A stretch of 9,615 nt of DNA, taken from positions 1 through 9,615 of the forward strand of contig JASFTV010000115.1 of assembly GCA_050050615.1 (NCBI GenBank). The letters run 5' to 3'. Below the pieces are notes generated by a model. It worked only from the letters and a program-made list of their open reading frames with translations, searched no databases and was not told the origin of the DNA. The first letter of the stretch is position 1, and every line of letters starts with the position of its first letter. The stretch comes from JASFTV01 sp050050615 (GTDB lineage Bacteria > Desulfobacterota > DSM-4660 > Desulfatiglandales > HGW-15). Both the position numbers and the translations under genes were made by a program. This document shows, piece after piece, positions 1 to 6,643 of this stretch.

Positions 1-350
1 CGGGAAAAATTCCGGTCTTTGATTTGATATTCCTCGGTATCGGAAAAGACGGGCACACCGCATCTCTATTCCCCGGGCACGGTGCCTTGAATGAGCAGGA
101 GAGGTTGGTGGTCACGGTTAAGGGCGGAGACCCGGATGTGAACCGTCTTACCATGACCTTTCCTGTACTCAACCGGGCCAGGCAACTCGTCTTTTTGGTT
201 TCAGGCAAGGAAAAGGCAGAAGTCGTAAAGGCCGTGCTGCATTCCAGGGAGACCGGCCTGCCAGCCGAGAGGATTCAGCCTGTAAATGGTCGGTTGACGT
301 GGCTTCTGGACAGGGATGGGGCCTCACTGATTTCAGCAGGGTCCAAATGA
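1..350 (+). CDS. pgl: 6-phosphogluconolactonase, C-terminal part (5' end outside window)
   Basis: Hydrolyses 6-phosphogluconolactone to 6-phosphogluconate, the second step of the oxidative pentose phosphate pathway, in the cytoplasm. The reading frame is open from base 3 without a start, so the gene begins before the window; about 115 C-terminal residues are present, roughly half of a normal 230-250-residue Pgl. The sequence reads FDLIFLGIGKDGHTASLFPG, which is the family signature of the DevB/SOL-type lactonase and includes the conserved His of DGHTASLFPG. It is followed by the typical RLTMTFPVLNRAR and LVFLVSGKEKAEVV segments (substrate loop and late beta-strand). The stop TGA lies at 348-350, 30 nt before the preferred ATG of the Tal-Pgi fusion, consistent with one operon. 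A zwf gene upstream would be expected but cannot be seen. The family call is secure; only the N-terminus is missing. Confidence 0.95.
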   Translation, partial: GKIPVFDLIFLGIGKDGHTASLFPGHGALNEQERLVVTVKGGDPDVNRLTMTFPVLNRARQLVFLVSGKEKAEVVKAVLHSRETGLPAERIQPVNGRLTWLLDRDGASLISAGSK

Positions 351-367
351 TTCACAGCGAGATCCAC

Positions 368-374
368 AAGGGAG
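368..374 (+). promoter_or_regulatory. ribosome binding site that favours the second ATG of tal-pgi
   Basis: AAGGGAG at 368-374 precedes two tandem ATG codons at 378 and 381. The distance from the purine core to the first ATG is 3 nt and to the second 6 nt. Usual Shine-Dalgarno spacing is about 5-9 nt, so 381 is the more likely start, although initiation at 378 would add only one Met. Confidence 0.6.
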
Positions 375-380
375 AATATG

Positions 381-3209
381 ATGTCGAAACTTGATGAACT
401 CGCCAAGTTAGGACAGTCCGTATGGTATGACTATATCCGCCGCGCCTTCATCACCTCTGGTGAATTACAGGCATGGATCGACAAGGGCCTGCGGGGGGTC
501 ACTTCCAATCCTTCTATCTTTGACAAAGCCATCGCGGGCAGTGTCGACTATGATGAGGAAATCAAGGCCCTGGTCGGAGAAAAAAAATCCGTGAAAGAGA
601 TCTATGAGTCTCTCGCGCTCAAAGATATCGCTCTGGCAGGAGACCTCTTCAAGCCCGTCTATGAAGAGACCGATGGACTCGATGGATATGTCAGCCTGGA
701 AGTGAGCCCTGAACTGGCCTATGATACGGAAAAGACCATTTCCGAAGCAAAACGGTTCTTTGAAGCCCTCCACCGGCCCAATGTCATGATAAAGGTACCG
801 GCCACAGAGGCAGGCATCCCGGCTATTACTGAATTGATAGGCTCTGGGGTCAATGTTAATGTGACGCTCCTTTTCAGTGTCGAGACCTATAAGAGTGTCG
901 CTGAAGCTTATCTCAAGGGTCTGGAAAGGTTGGCCAATGACGGACCGTCGGTGTCCGGAGGCCATACCGCAGACAGGGTCGCCTCAGTCGCCTCCTTCTT
1001 CGTGAGTCGGGTGGACACCGCGGTTGATCAGGCGCTTGAAAGGATCGGGCACAAGAACCTTCAAGGAAAAATCGCCATTGCTAATGCAAAAATGGCCTAC
1101 CTGGCATTCCGGGATATTTTCAGTGGGGCTCGCTGGGAGAGCCTGGCTGCAAAGGGTACCCGGGTGCAAAGACTGCTGTGGGCCAGTACCGGCACAAAAA
1201 ACCCTCTTTACACGGACACCCTTTACGTGGATCAACTGATCGGTCCGGATACGGTGAATACGGTGCCCCCCGCAACCCTCAACAGTTTTCTTGACCATGG
1301 CACCGTTGCAGAGACGCTGACCCAGGGCGTGGAGGAGGCCGGAAGGCAATTGGAACAACTGACTGACCTGGGCGTCAATCTCAATGTGATTGCCCAGGGG
1401 CTGCTGGATGACGGGGTGGTCGCATTTGCCAAACCCTTTAAAGCACTCATGGCAAGCATCTCACAAAAACAGGATCGCCTTAGGGCGGATAAGAGGAAAT
1501 ACGTTGCCTCTCTCGGGCCGTTTCAATCAATGGTGGAAGCCGCCCTAAAAGAGGTGCGGGATCAAAGGGTAATGAACAGAATCTGGACGCATGACCATAC
1601 GGTCTGGAGGGAGGATCCCACGGAAATCAGCAATCGACTCGGTTGGCTCCACAGTCCGGAAGTGATGATGGATGCCATCCCGGAGATCACCGCCATGGTG
1701 GAAGAGGTTCGGACTGAAGGATACGAGAGTGCCCTCCTCCTGGGGATGGGCGGTTCCAGCCTCGCCCCTGAAATGTATCGCCTCACATTCGGTGTCAAAG
1801 AAGGATATCTGGATCTCGCAGTGCTGGACAGCACAGACCCCGGTGCCGTGTTGGCCCATGCAAGGAGGTTGGATCCAGACAAATCCCTTTTCATCGTATC
1901 CACCAAATCAGGCGGCACCGTGGAGACCCTTTCTTTCATGAAATACTTCTTTAACCATGTGAGTGGCGCAGTTGGCCTTGAAAACGCACCAAAACATTTT
2001 GTGGCCATTACGGACCCTGGAAGCGGATTAGAATCAGCCGCCAAGGAACTGAGATTTCGCAAAATCTTTCTCAACGATCCAAACATTGGTGGCCGCTATT
2101 CAGCCCTTTCCTACTTTGGCCTTGTGCCTGCAGCTCTGATTGGCATGGACCTTTCTACCCTTCTGGAAAGGGCGGCGACCATGGCGTGCAACTCGGAAGG
2201 GTGTAACTGTCCCATCGGTGGAGACAACGCCGCCGCTTGGCTGGGTGCGACCATGGGTAAGCTCGCGAATGCGGGCCGGGACAAACTTACATTGATCACA
2301 TCACCGGCCATTTCACCCTTCGGTGCTTGGGTGGAACAGCTCATTGCTGAAAGCACCGGAAAGGAAGGCAAGGGTATCCTGCCCGTAGACGGTGAGATGC
2401 TTGGAGCACCTGAAAGCTATGCCAAGGATCGTCTTTTCGTCCACCTCCGGCTGGAAGATGACAGCACTCAGGATGCAAAAATAAGGGCGATTTCAGATTC
2501 GGCGTATCCTGTTGTGCAACTGAACCTTGTGGATCTTTATGATCTGGGTGCTCAGTGCTTTTTGTGGGAGATGGCGACCGCTGTGGCAGGAAGATTTCTA
2601 CGTATCAACCCTTTTGATCAACCCAATGTAGAGTCTGCGAAAGTTTTGGCGCGCCAAATGATTGCCGCTTTTGAAAAAGAGGGGAAACTGCCCGAACTGG
2701 AACCGGCCCTCCAGACAGACGGCCTCAGCGTTTATGCCGATTTTGTACCCCATAGCCTGAATGAAGCACTCCGGAAATACATGGCCAGGGCCCATCCGGG
2801 GAAGGAGGAATATCTAGGTCGAAGCTATGTTGCTGTGCAGGCATACGTCAAACCGAGCCCCGAGAGGACCGCCGTGCTGCAAGCCCTGCGATCAAAGCTT
2901 CACGTGACGTATCGTATGGCAACGACAGTGGGATACGGCCCGCGTTTCTTGCATTCCACGGGCCAGCTTCATAAGGGGGGCGGTGGCCATGGCCTCTTCA
3001 TTCAGATCACGGCTGATATGCCCGAAGATGCGCCGATTCCGGATCATCCGGGAAAGGAAGCCTCATCGATCAGTTTTGGGGTGCTCAAAACAGCCCAGGC
3101 TCTAGGAGACCGTCAGGCTCTTTTGGATGCAGGCCGCCAGGTGATCCGTTTTCATTTGGGCACGGATATTGCCGGTGGTTTGAGGCAGTTGGCGGAGGCC
3201 CTCGGGTGA
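381..3209 (+). CDS. tal-pgi: bifunctional transaldolase / glucose-6-phosphate isomerase
   Basis: A 942-residue cytoplasmic fusion. Residues ~1-365 are a transaldolase, with GVTSNPSIFDKAI near residues 39-51 and NVMIKVPAT, whose Lys138 is the expected Schiff-base lysine. Residues ~390-942 are phosphoglucose isomerase: LGMGGSS (454-460), STKSGGTVET (507-516, phosphate binding), NIGGRYS (568-574), ESTGKEGKG (657-665, catalytic Glu657 by family analogy), NPFDQPNVESAK (743-754) and HSTGQLHKGG (858-867, probable catalytic His858). The known family of such fusions is about 950 residues, so this one is full length. It links fructose-6-P/glucose-6-P interconversion to the non-oxidative pentose phosphate pathway. 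Odd points are that HSTGQ lies after NPFDQP, the reverse of classical Bacillus-type Pgi, and that Cys603, Cys608 and Cys610 are clustered. It sits between pgl and glk with gaps of about 30 nt. The fusion is certain; separate activity of each half is inferred. Confidence 0.96.
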   Translation: MSKLDELAKLGQSVWYDYIRRAFITSGELQAWIDKGLRGVTSNPSIFDKAIAGSVDYDEEIKALVGEKKSVKEIYESLALKDIALAGDLFKPVYEETDGLDGYVSLEVSPELAYDTEKTISEAKRFFEALHRPNVMIKVPATEAGIPAITELIGSGVNVNVTLLFSVETYKSVAEAYLKGLERLANDGPSVSGGHTADRVASVASFFVSRVDTAVDQALERIGHKNLQGKIAIANAKMAYLAFRDIFSGARWESLAAKGTRVQRLLWASTGTKNPLYTDTLYVDQLIGPDTVNTVPPATLNSFLDHGTVAETLTQGVEEAGRQLEQLTDLGVNLNVIAQGLLDDGVVAFAKPFKALMASISQKQDRLRADKRKYVASLGPFQSMVEAALKEVRDQRVMNRIWTHDHTVWREDPTEISNRLGWLHSPEVMMDAIPEITAMVEEVRTEGYESALLLGMGGSSLAPEMYRLTFGVKEGYLDLAVLDSTDPGAVLAHARRLDPDKSLFIVSTKSGGTVETLSFMKYFFNHVSGAVGLENAPKHFVAITDPGSGLESAAKELRFRKIFLNDPNIGGRYSALSYFGLVPAALIGMDLSTLLERAATMACNSEGCNCPIGGDNAAAWLGATMGKLANAGRDKLTLITSPAISPFGAWVEQLIAESTGKEGKGILPVDGEMLGAPESYAKDRLFVHLRLEDDSTQDAKIRAISDSAYPVVQLNLVDLYDLGAQCFLWEMATAVAGRFLRINPFDQPNVESAKVLARQMIAAFEKEGKLPELEPALQTDGLSVYADFVPHSLNEALRKYMARAHPGKEEYLGRSYVAVQAYVKPSPERTAVLQALRSKLHVTYRMATTVGYGPRFLHSTGQLHKGGGGHGLFIQITADMPEDAPIPDHPGKEASSISFGVLKTAQALGDRQALLDAGRQVIRFHLGTDIAGGLRQLAEALG

Positions 3210-3242
3210 GATTGGAGCGATTTGCTGGCGAAGGCACTGTTG

Positions 3243-4247
3243 ATGAAACAAACCAAAAATAGGATCACGGTTCTGGCTGGCGATATTGGCGGGACCAAAA
3301 CGAACCTGGGGCTTTTTACCGTTGGCAAGAGGCGTCCTCGGGAAAAGGTCATTGAAAGTTTTCCCAGTCGTGAGGCGTCAGACCTGGAAACGATCATCGA
3401 ACGATTTCTTGATAAGCATCCTGTTTCCGTTCAAAGTGCCTGCTTTGGGATCGCGGGACCCGTGGTCAAAGGGAGATCCAGAACCACCAACCTGCCCTGG
3501 GAGGTTTCAGAGCTGGGCCTAAAGAGACGGTTCGTATGGATGGATGTTCGCTTGATCAATGATCTGGCCGCAACAGCCGAGGCCGTACCCCTGCTTCAGA
3601 GGCGGGAGTTCGCTGCTCTGAATAAGGCGAAAGCCCGAAAAGAACAGAATCTTGCCCTCGTGGCGCCGGGAACAGGGCTGGGCGAGGCTCTGCTTGTTTT
3701 TCAGGACGGAGAATATATAGCAATTTCCTCCGAGGGGGGTCATACCGATTTTTCACCCACCAATGAGGCGGAAATCGGTCTGTGGCGATATCTTCGGGAG
3801 CGCTTTGGTCATGTGAGCGTAGAAAGGGTCCTTTCGGGTCCCGGATTGGTCAACATCTATTCATGGCTCAGGGATTCAGGCCGTTCGCGCGAGCCGGTGT
3901 GGCTGAAGAGAAGGTTCAAAGAGATGGATCCTGCGAGGGTCATCACAGAGACCGCCCTACAACAGGAGCATCCCCTCTGTGTACAATCCCTCAACGTCTT
4001 TGTTTCCATTTTGGGAGCCGCGGCCGGCAATCTGGCCTTAACGGGCATGAGCACCGGGGGTGTCTACCTGGGAGGGGGGATCCCGCCCAGGATTCTTCCT
4101 GCCCTGAAACAGGACCTTTTCATGAAGGCGTTTGTGGACAAAGGACGCTTTAAGGGTTTTATGACCAAAATACCGGTACGGGTCATTCTCAATGACAAGG
4201 CGGCACTCCTCGGGGCAGCAAGGTGTGCGCTCCGATTGCTCCAATAA
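3243..4247 (+). CDS. glk: glucokinase (proteobacterial Glk type)
   Basis: Phosphorylates glucose to glucose-6-phosphate with ATP in the cytoplasm, feeding the isomerase half of the preceding gene and the oxidative pentose phosphate pathway. The 334-residue product (E. coli Glk is 321) shows the ROK/hexokinase-fold motifs in order: GDIGGTKTNLGL (13-24, phosphate-1 loop), NLPWE (83-87), LINDLAA with catalytic Asp107, APGTGLGEA (141-149), SEGGHTDFSP (163-172, sugar-binding Glu and His), VERVLSGPGLVNIY (193-206) and GGVYLGGGIPPR (272-283). ATG 3243 is chosen because GAAGG at 3230-3234 stands 8 nt upstream and the protein then begins just before the ATP-binding strand. A TTG at 3222 would add seven unconserved residues. 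The gap to tal-pgi is 33 nt. No convincing terminator follows. The family is clear; ATP as phosphoryl donor is assumed from the family. Confidence 0.95.
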   Translation: MKQTKNRITVLAGDIGGTKTNLGLFTVGKRRPREKVIESFPSREASDLETIIERFLDKHPVSVQSACFGIAGPVVKGRSRTTNLPWEVSELGLKRRFVWMDVRLINDLAATAEAVPLLQRREFAALNKAKARKEQNLALVAPGTGLGEALLVFQDGEYIAISSEGGHTDFSPTNEAEIGLWRYLRERFGHVSVERVLSGPGLVNIYSWLRDSGRSREPVWLKRRFKEMDPARVITETALQQEHPLCVQSLNVFVSILGAAAGNLALTGMSTGGVYLGGGIPPRILPALKQDLFMKAFVDKGRFKGFMTKIPVRVILNDKAALLGAARCALRLLQ

Positions 4248-4353
4248 AAATATGCTCGGATGCCCTGGTGTCCAAAATAAACCAAAATCTAAGGTTTCCA
4301 CTGTATAAGCGCCTGTTTTTACACCATGCCTCTTGCTGCCCCGAATTCAGGTT

Positions 4354-4454
4354 CCCCTCGTCATCTGAGCACATGCTCATGGGCTGTAACGAGAGGGTCG
4401 GGATGTGATTTCTTGAGTCAGCCCCTATATCATCGATGGTAGAGGTCACGAGGG
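4354..4454 (+). other. leader with nested and alternative inverted repeats
   Basis: This lies in the 258-nt gap (4248-4505) between glk and the glycosyltransferase gene. TGAGCA (4366-4371) and TGCTCA (4374-4379) form an inner palindrome. Around it, CCCCTCGT (4354-4361) pairs with ACGAG-A-GGG (4389-4397, one bulged A). The same left arm (CCCTCGT, 4355-4361) is also perfectly complementary to ACGAGGG at 4448-4454, so two mutually exclusive pairings are possible. There is no T-run after either arm, so it is not a simple terminator. It matches no riboswitch class that I recognise. It could be a protein-binding site, a 5' UTR switch or chance. The rest of 4248-4505 shows nothing I can name. Confidence 0.3.
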
Positions 4455-4505
4455 AGCGCAGGTCTGAATTTCATCGGTTCTAGCGAAAATGCGCCCATAG
4501 GGACC

Positions 4506-5822
4506 ATGGATGACAAACAAAGAAGTCAGCGCGATCGGCTGATTATTTTCAGCCGTTACCCCGTGCCTGGGCAGACGAAAACACGTCTGATCCCGGCTTT
4601 GGGTCGGGTGGGTGCTGCAGATCTCCAACGTGAGCTCACTGAGAAAGCTCTCAAGACGGCGAGGCGGTTTGGTTCGGGGAAGGATGTTGAGCTTGAGGTG
4701 CGTTTTGAAGGGGTAAGTGAGCACAAGATGCGCCGATGGCTCGGTTCGGCTGCCCTTTTTTCGAATCAAGGGCCCGGTGATCTGGGAGAACGCATGAGAG
4801 TTGCGTTTCTCGAAGCTTTTCAAAAGGGCTGCAGACGTGTGGTTCTTCTGGGTACGGATATTCCGGGAATATCAACCAACCTGCTTGAAAAGGCGTTTGA
4901 TGGATTGATCGATAAGGATCTCGTCGTGGGGCCGAGTAGGGATGGGGGTTACTACCTTTTGGGTCTGAAAGGCCCCGCCAAGATTTTTCAGAATGTGCCC
5001 TGGGGTACAGGTGAGGTCCTCGAAAAGACCCTTGCGTTGGCAAAAGATCAGGGTCTCTCGGTCCTCCACCTAGATCCATTGATCGATATTGACACGGAAG
5101 AGGACCTGAAGCAGTCCCTACCAGGATGGAATGGGCCTGGACCCTATGTGTCTGTCATCATCCCGGCTTTGAACGAGGCAGAGAACATCGAGACAACCAT
5201 TCGTCATGCACAGGATGCGGAGGCGGAGGTCATTGTGGTCGATGGAGGCAGCACGGATAGGACGGTGGAAACGGCGACCCGTACCGGGGTCCACGTCCTG
5301 ACGAGTACACGCGGCCGAGCTTGGCAACAGAACTGCGGGGCCTCAGCCGCTCAGGGAAAGGTTCTCCTGTTTCTTCATGCCGACACGAGATTGCCCAGGG
5401 ACTATATCTCGCAAGCCTTTGACACACTCATGGATCCGAGAATTGCATTGGGCGCTTTCCGGTTCAAGACGGACCTGAATCGGTTCTATATGAAGGTGAC
5501 GGAGTTATTCACAAACGCTCGCTCAAGATACCTGAAACTCCCTTACGGCGATCAGGCGTTGTTTTTGAAAAAATCCTTGTTCCAGGCCATTGGAGGGTTC
5601 CCGGAAGTTTCGATTGCGGAGGACCTGCTCCTTGTGCGACGACTTGCAAAACAAGGCCGTATCGGGATTGCTCCGGCGGAAGTGATCACCTCCGCAAGGC
5701 GATGGCGGACAATGGGCATGCTTCGTACCTTCCTGACCAATCAGGTCATTGTGATCGGGCTGGTCCTTGGTGTCTCCTCCCATGTTCTCGCCTCCCTGTA
5801 TCGACATTCAAAAAAGAAATGA
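4506..5822 (+). CDS. two-domain glycosyltransferase: TIGR04282/DUF2064 domain fused to TIGR04283 GT2 domain
   Basis: The 438-residue protein joins two nucleotide-sugar-transferase folds. Residues ~10-205 match the TIGR04282/DUF2064 type: RLIIFSRYPVPGQTKTRL (11-28), LLGTDIPG (114-121), GPSRDGGYYLLGL (142-154) and DIDTEEDL (194-201). Residues ~214-438 are a GT2 domain of TIGR04283 type: SVIIPALNEAENI (216-228), VVDGGSTDRT (244-253), GRAWQQNCGA (270-279), HADTRLP (291-297, Asp293 as likely metal-binding Asp), GDQ (348-350) and AEDLLLVRR (371-379). A hydrophobic segment at ~407-430 suggests membrane association. Both families are named in databases for arsenosugar biosynthesis, but neither arsM nor arsS is in view, so substrate and product are unknown. 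ATG 4506 is the only ATG, GTG or TTG between the upstream in-frame stop (4440-4442) and the first conserved strand. Its ribosome site is poor (AGGGA at 4499-4503, only 2 nt away), suggesting weak or regulated translation. Confidence 0.9.
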   Translation: MDDKQRSQRDRLIIFSRYPVPGQTKTRLIPALGRVGAADLQRELTEKALKTARRFGSGKDVELEVRFEGVSEHKMRRWLGSAALFSNQGPGDLGERMRVAFLEAFQKGCRRVVLLGTDIPGISTNLLEKAFDGLIDKDLVVGPSRDGGYYLLGLKGPAKIFQNVPWGTGEVLEKTLALAKDQGLSVLHLDPLIDIDTEEDLKQSLPGWNGPGPYVSVIIPALNEAENIETTIRHAQDAEAEVIVVDGGSTDRTVETATRTGVHVLTSTRGRAWQQNCGASAAQGKVLLFLHADTRLPRDYISQAFDTLMDPRIALGAFRFKTDLNRFYMKVTELFTNARSRYLKLPYGDQALFLKKSLFQAIGGFPEVSIAEDLLLVRRLAKQGRIGIAPAEVITSARRWRTMGMLRTFLTNQVIVIGLVLGVSSHVLASLYRHSKKK

Positions 5823-5917
5823 CAGAGTGTCGAGCGTCAAGCTATCCTGACGTCCACTATAGTCTGCTAGACGCGCGTATGAAAGGGAATGACCCGGGAA
5901 AGCACAGCGGATTCTAT

Positions 5918-5978
5918 GTAGGTTCACACTGGGATCAAAAATAGTCATTTAGAACCTACCTCTCCCTCGACGGGAGAG
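5918..5978. repeat. tandem inverted repeats, possible dispersed extragenic palindrome
   Basis: Arm GTAGGTTC (5918-5925) is perfectly complementary to GAACCTAC (5952-5959) across a 26-nt loop. Immediately next to it, CTCTCCC (5960-5966) pairs with GGGAGAG (5972-5978) around the loop TCGAC. The second hairpin and the following GGGGTAAGGGTGG resemble the CTCTCCC-NNNNN-GGGAGAG-plus-GGGTGAGGGTG extragenic repeats common in many proteobacterial genomes, here in diverged form. The resemblance is from memory; only one copy is in the window, so repetition cannot be shown here. Confidence 0.4.
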
Positions 5979-6039
5979 CTCTGGGGTAAGGGTGGAAGAT
6001 ACGTGAATAATGCTGGTTAGACAGGGGGAGCATGGTAAG

Positions 6040-6068
6040 AAAAAAGCACTCGCAAGGAGTGCTTTTTT
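6040..6068. terminator. bidirectional rho-independent terminator
   Basis: A6 followed by GCACTC (6040-6051), the loop GCAAG (6052-6056), then GAGTGC followed by T6 (6057-6068) give a perfect 12-bp inverted repeat with a T-run on both strands. It lies between the convergent glycosyltransferase gene (ends 5822) and the ferritin-like gene (ends 6124 on the - strand), where one hairpin can stop both transcripts. It is 55 nt beyond the ferritin-like stop codon. Confidence 0.88.
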
Positions 6069-6123
6069 CACTGTGAGGTTTGGTTGTCAAATTCCGATTG
6101 GGAAGAGCCCGAGCCCGGAGGCC

Positions 6124-6585
6124 TTAGTCTCCCATCTCTGCCATATAGTCATCGTACAATGTTTCTATTGCCAGTTTGTGCTTTGCCTCCTCCTGAGACA
6201 GCATCTTGAAGATCTTTACAAGATCAGGATCGTCGGCTTTTCCCTGTAAGTCATTGTACAATTGAAGGGCCTTTTCTTCGCGTTTCATGGCGAGCCTCAG
6301 GATTTCCGCGTAAGGCATCCCTCGTTCGTAAGTGAGGCCCAACATGTAGTCGCTACGTTTCATATCGGGAATCCATTCAAACTTGTAATCAGCGAGGCTC
6401 CTCTCGCCCTTAAGAAATCCCTCCAGAAGGGCCTGATGCTTTCTTTCCTCATCGGCAAATTCCTCAAAGGTCTGTCTGGCTCCAGAGTAAGGCTCCTGTC
6501 TACCCGCATCTTCATAGAACGCCACAGCTTCCTTCTCTTTCTCAATGGCAAATTGAATGATCTCCTCAAAAGATTCAAAACTCAT
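6124..6585 (-). CDS. ferritin-like di-iron protein, rubrerythrin-type domain without rubredoxin
   Basis: A 153-residue, cysteine-free, all-helical cytoplasmic protein. Four helices carry the expected carboxylate/His ligands of the rubrerythrin-like ferritin fold: EKEKEAVAFYED (15-26), DEERKH (45-50, the ExxH formed by Glu47 and His50), KREEKALQLYNDL (101-113) and EEAKH (132-136, the ExxH formed by Glu133 and His136). The repeat of the E...ExxH pattern in each half fits the internal duplication of the family. There is no C-terminal CxxC rubredoxin domain, so electrons would have to come from a partner. Likely role, inferred from family and neighbour: peroxide or oxygen reduction, or iron handling, in an anaerobe. 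ATG 6585 is preferred over ATG 6600 because a strong AAGGAGG (complement of 6591-6597) lies 5 nt before 6585 and would fall inside the longer reading. It is divergent from the flavoprotein gene. Confidence 0.87.
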   Translation of the reverse strand: MSFESFEEIIQFAIEKEKEAVAFYEDAGRQEPYSGARQTFEEFADEERKHQALLEGFLKGERSLADYKFEWIPDMKRSDYMLGLTYERGMPYAEILRLAMKREEKALQLYNDLQGKADDPDLVKIFKMLSQEEAKHKLAIETLYDDYMAEMGD

Positions 6586-6590
6586 GTTTC

Positions 6591-6597
6591 CCTCCTT
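6591..6597 (-). promoter_or_regulatory. strong Shine-Dalgarno site that fixes the start of the ferritin-like gene
   Basis: On the - strand AAGGAGG is followed by 5 nt and ATG (6585-6583). An in-frame ATG at 6600 directly precedes this site, so translation from there would read the ribosome site as codons (MKEGN). The shorter start is therefore chosen. Confidence 0.75.
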
Positions 6598-6614
6598 CAT
6601 TAAATGGCATCGGG

Positions 6615-6643
6615 TTGCATCTTAGGGAAAAATCGCATATATG
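6615..6643 (+). promoter_or_regulatory. weak candidate promoter for the flavoprotein gene, overlapping the divergent promoter
   Basis: TTGCAT (6615-6620) and TATATG (6638-6643) are spaced by 17 nt on the + strand, with three and four consensus matches. The -10 lies in the perfect palindrome CATATATG (6636-6643) and overlaps the -35 of the opposite promoter. If both are real, the two genes would compete for polymerase or share one regulator. This is tentative. Confidence 0.25.

Larger units (their letters stand above)
5823..6123. other. gene-free gap between convergent genes
   Basis: I see no supportable gene in these 301 bases. Short open frames here lack ribosome sites and family resemblance. 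The gap holds two adjacent inverted repeats (5918-5978), a G-rich tail after them, and a strong bidirectional terminator (6040-6068). A weak CGTCA/TGACG inverted repeat (5835-5839 and 5848-5852, 8-nt loop) just after the glycosyltransferase stop lacks a T-run. Confidence 0.6.

Noticed and set aside
465..2371. Several long open frames on the - strand opposite tal-pgi (for example 465-965 and 1562-2086)
   Set aside because: They lie wholly inside a highly conserved enzyme gene on the + strand, lack ribosome sites, and their translations show no family resemblance.
3222..3242. Upstream TTG start for glucokinase
   Set aside because: It adds only seven unconserved residues; ATG 3243 has a purine site at good spacing and matches the usual N-terminus.
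4277..4297. AAACC/GGTTT inverted repeat after glk as a terminator
   Set aside because: The stem is 5 bp, A/T-rich and not followed by a T-run, so it is unlikely to end transcription.
4413..4441. TTGAGT with a downstream GATGGT or TATATC as promoter for the glycosyltransferase gene
   Set aside because: The -10 candidates match poorly or are at wrong spacing, so no promoter is claimed.
4446..5079. - strand open frames opposite the glycosyltransferase gene
   Set aside because: They overlap conserved motifs of the + strand gene and encode low-complexity, family-less peptides.
5702..5944. Short + strand open frame crossing the end of the glycosyltransferase gene and running into the gap
   Set aside because: It is an out-of-frame reading of the conserved gene end with no ribosome site and no recognisable product.
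6010..6249. Short + strand open frame over the terminator and the end of the ferritin-like gene
   Set aside because: It reads through a strong terminator hairpin and antisense to a well-supported gene.
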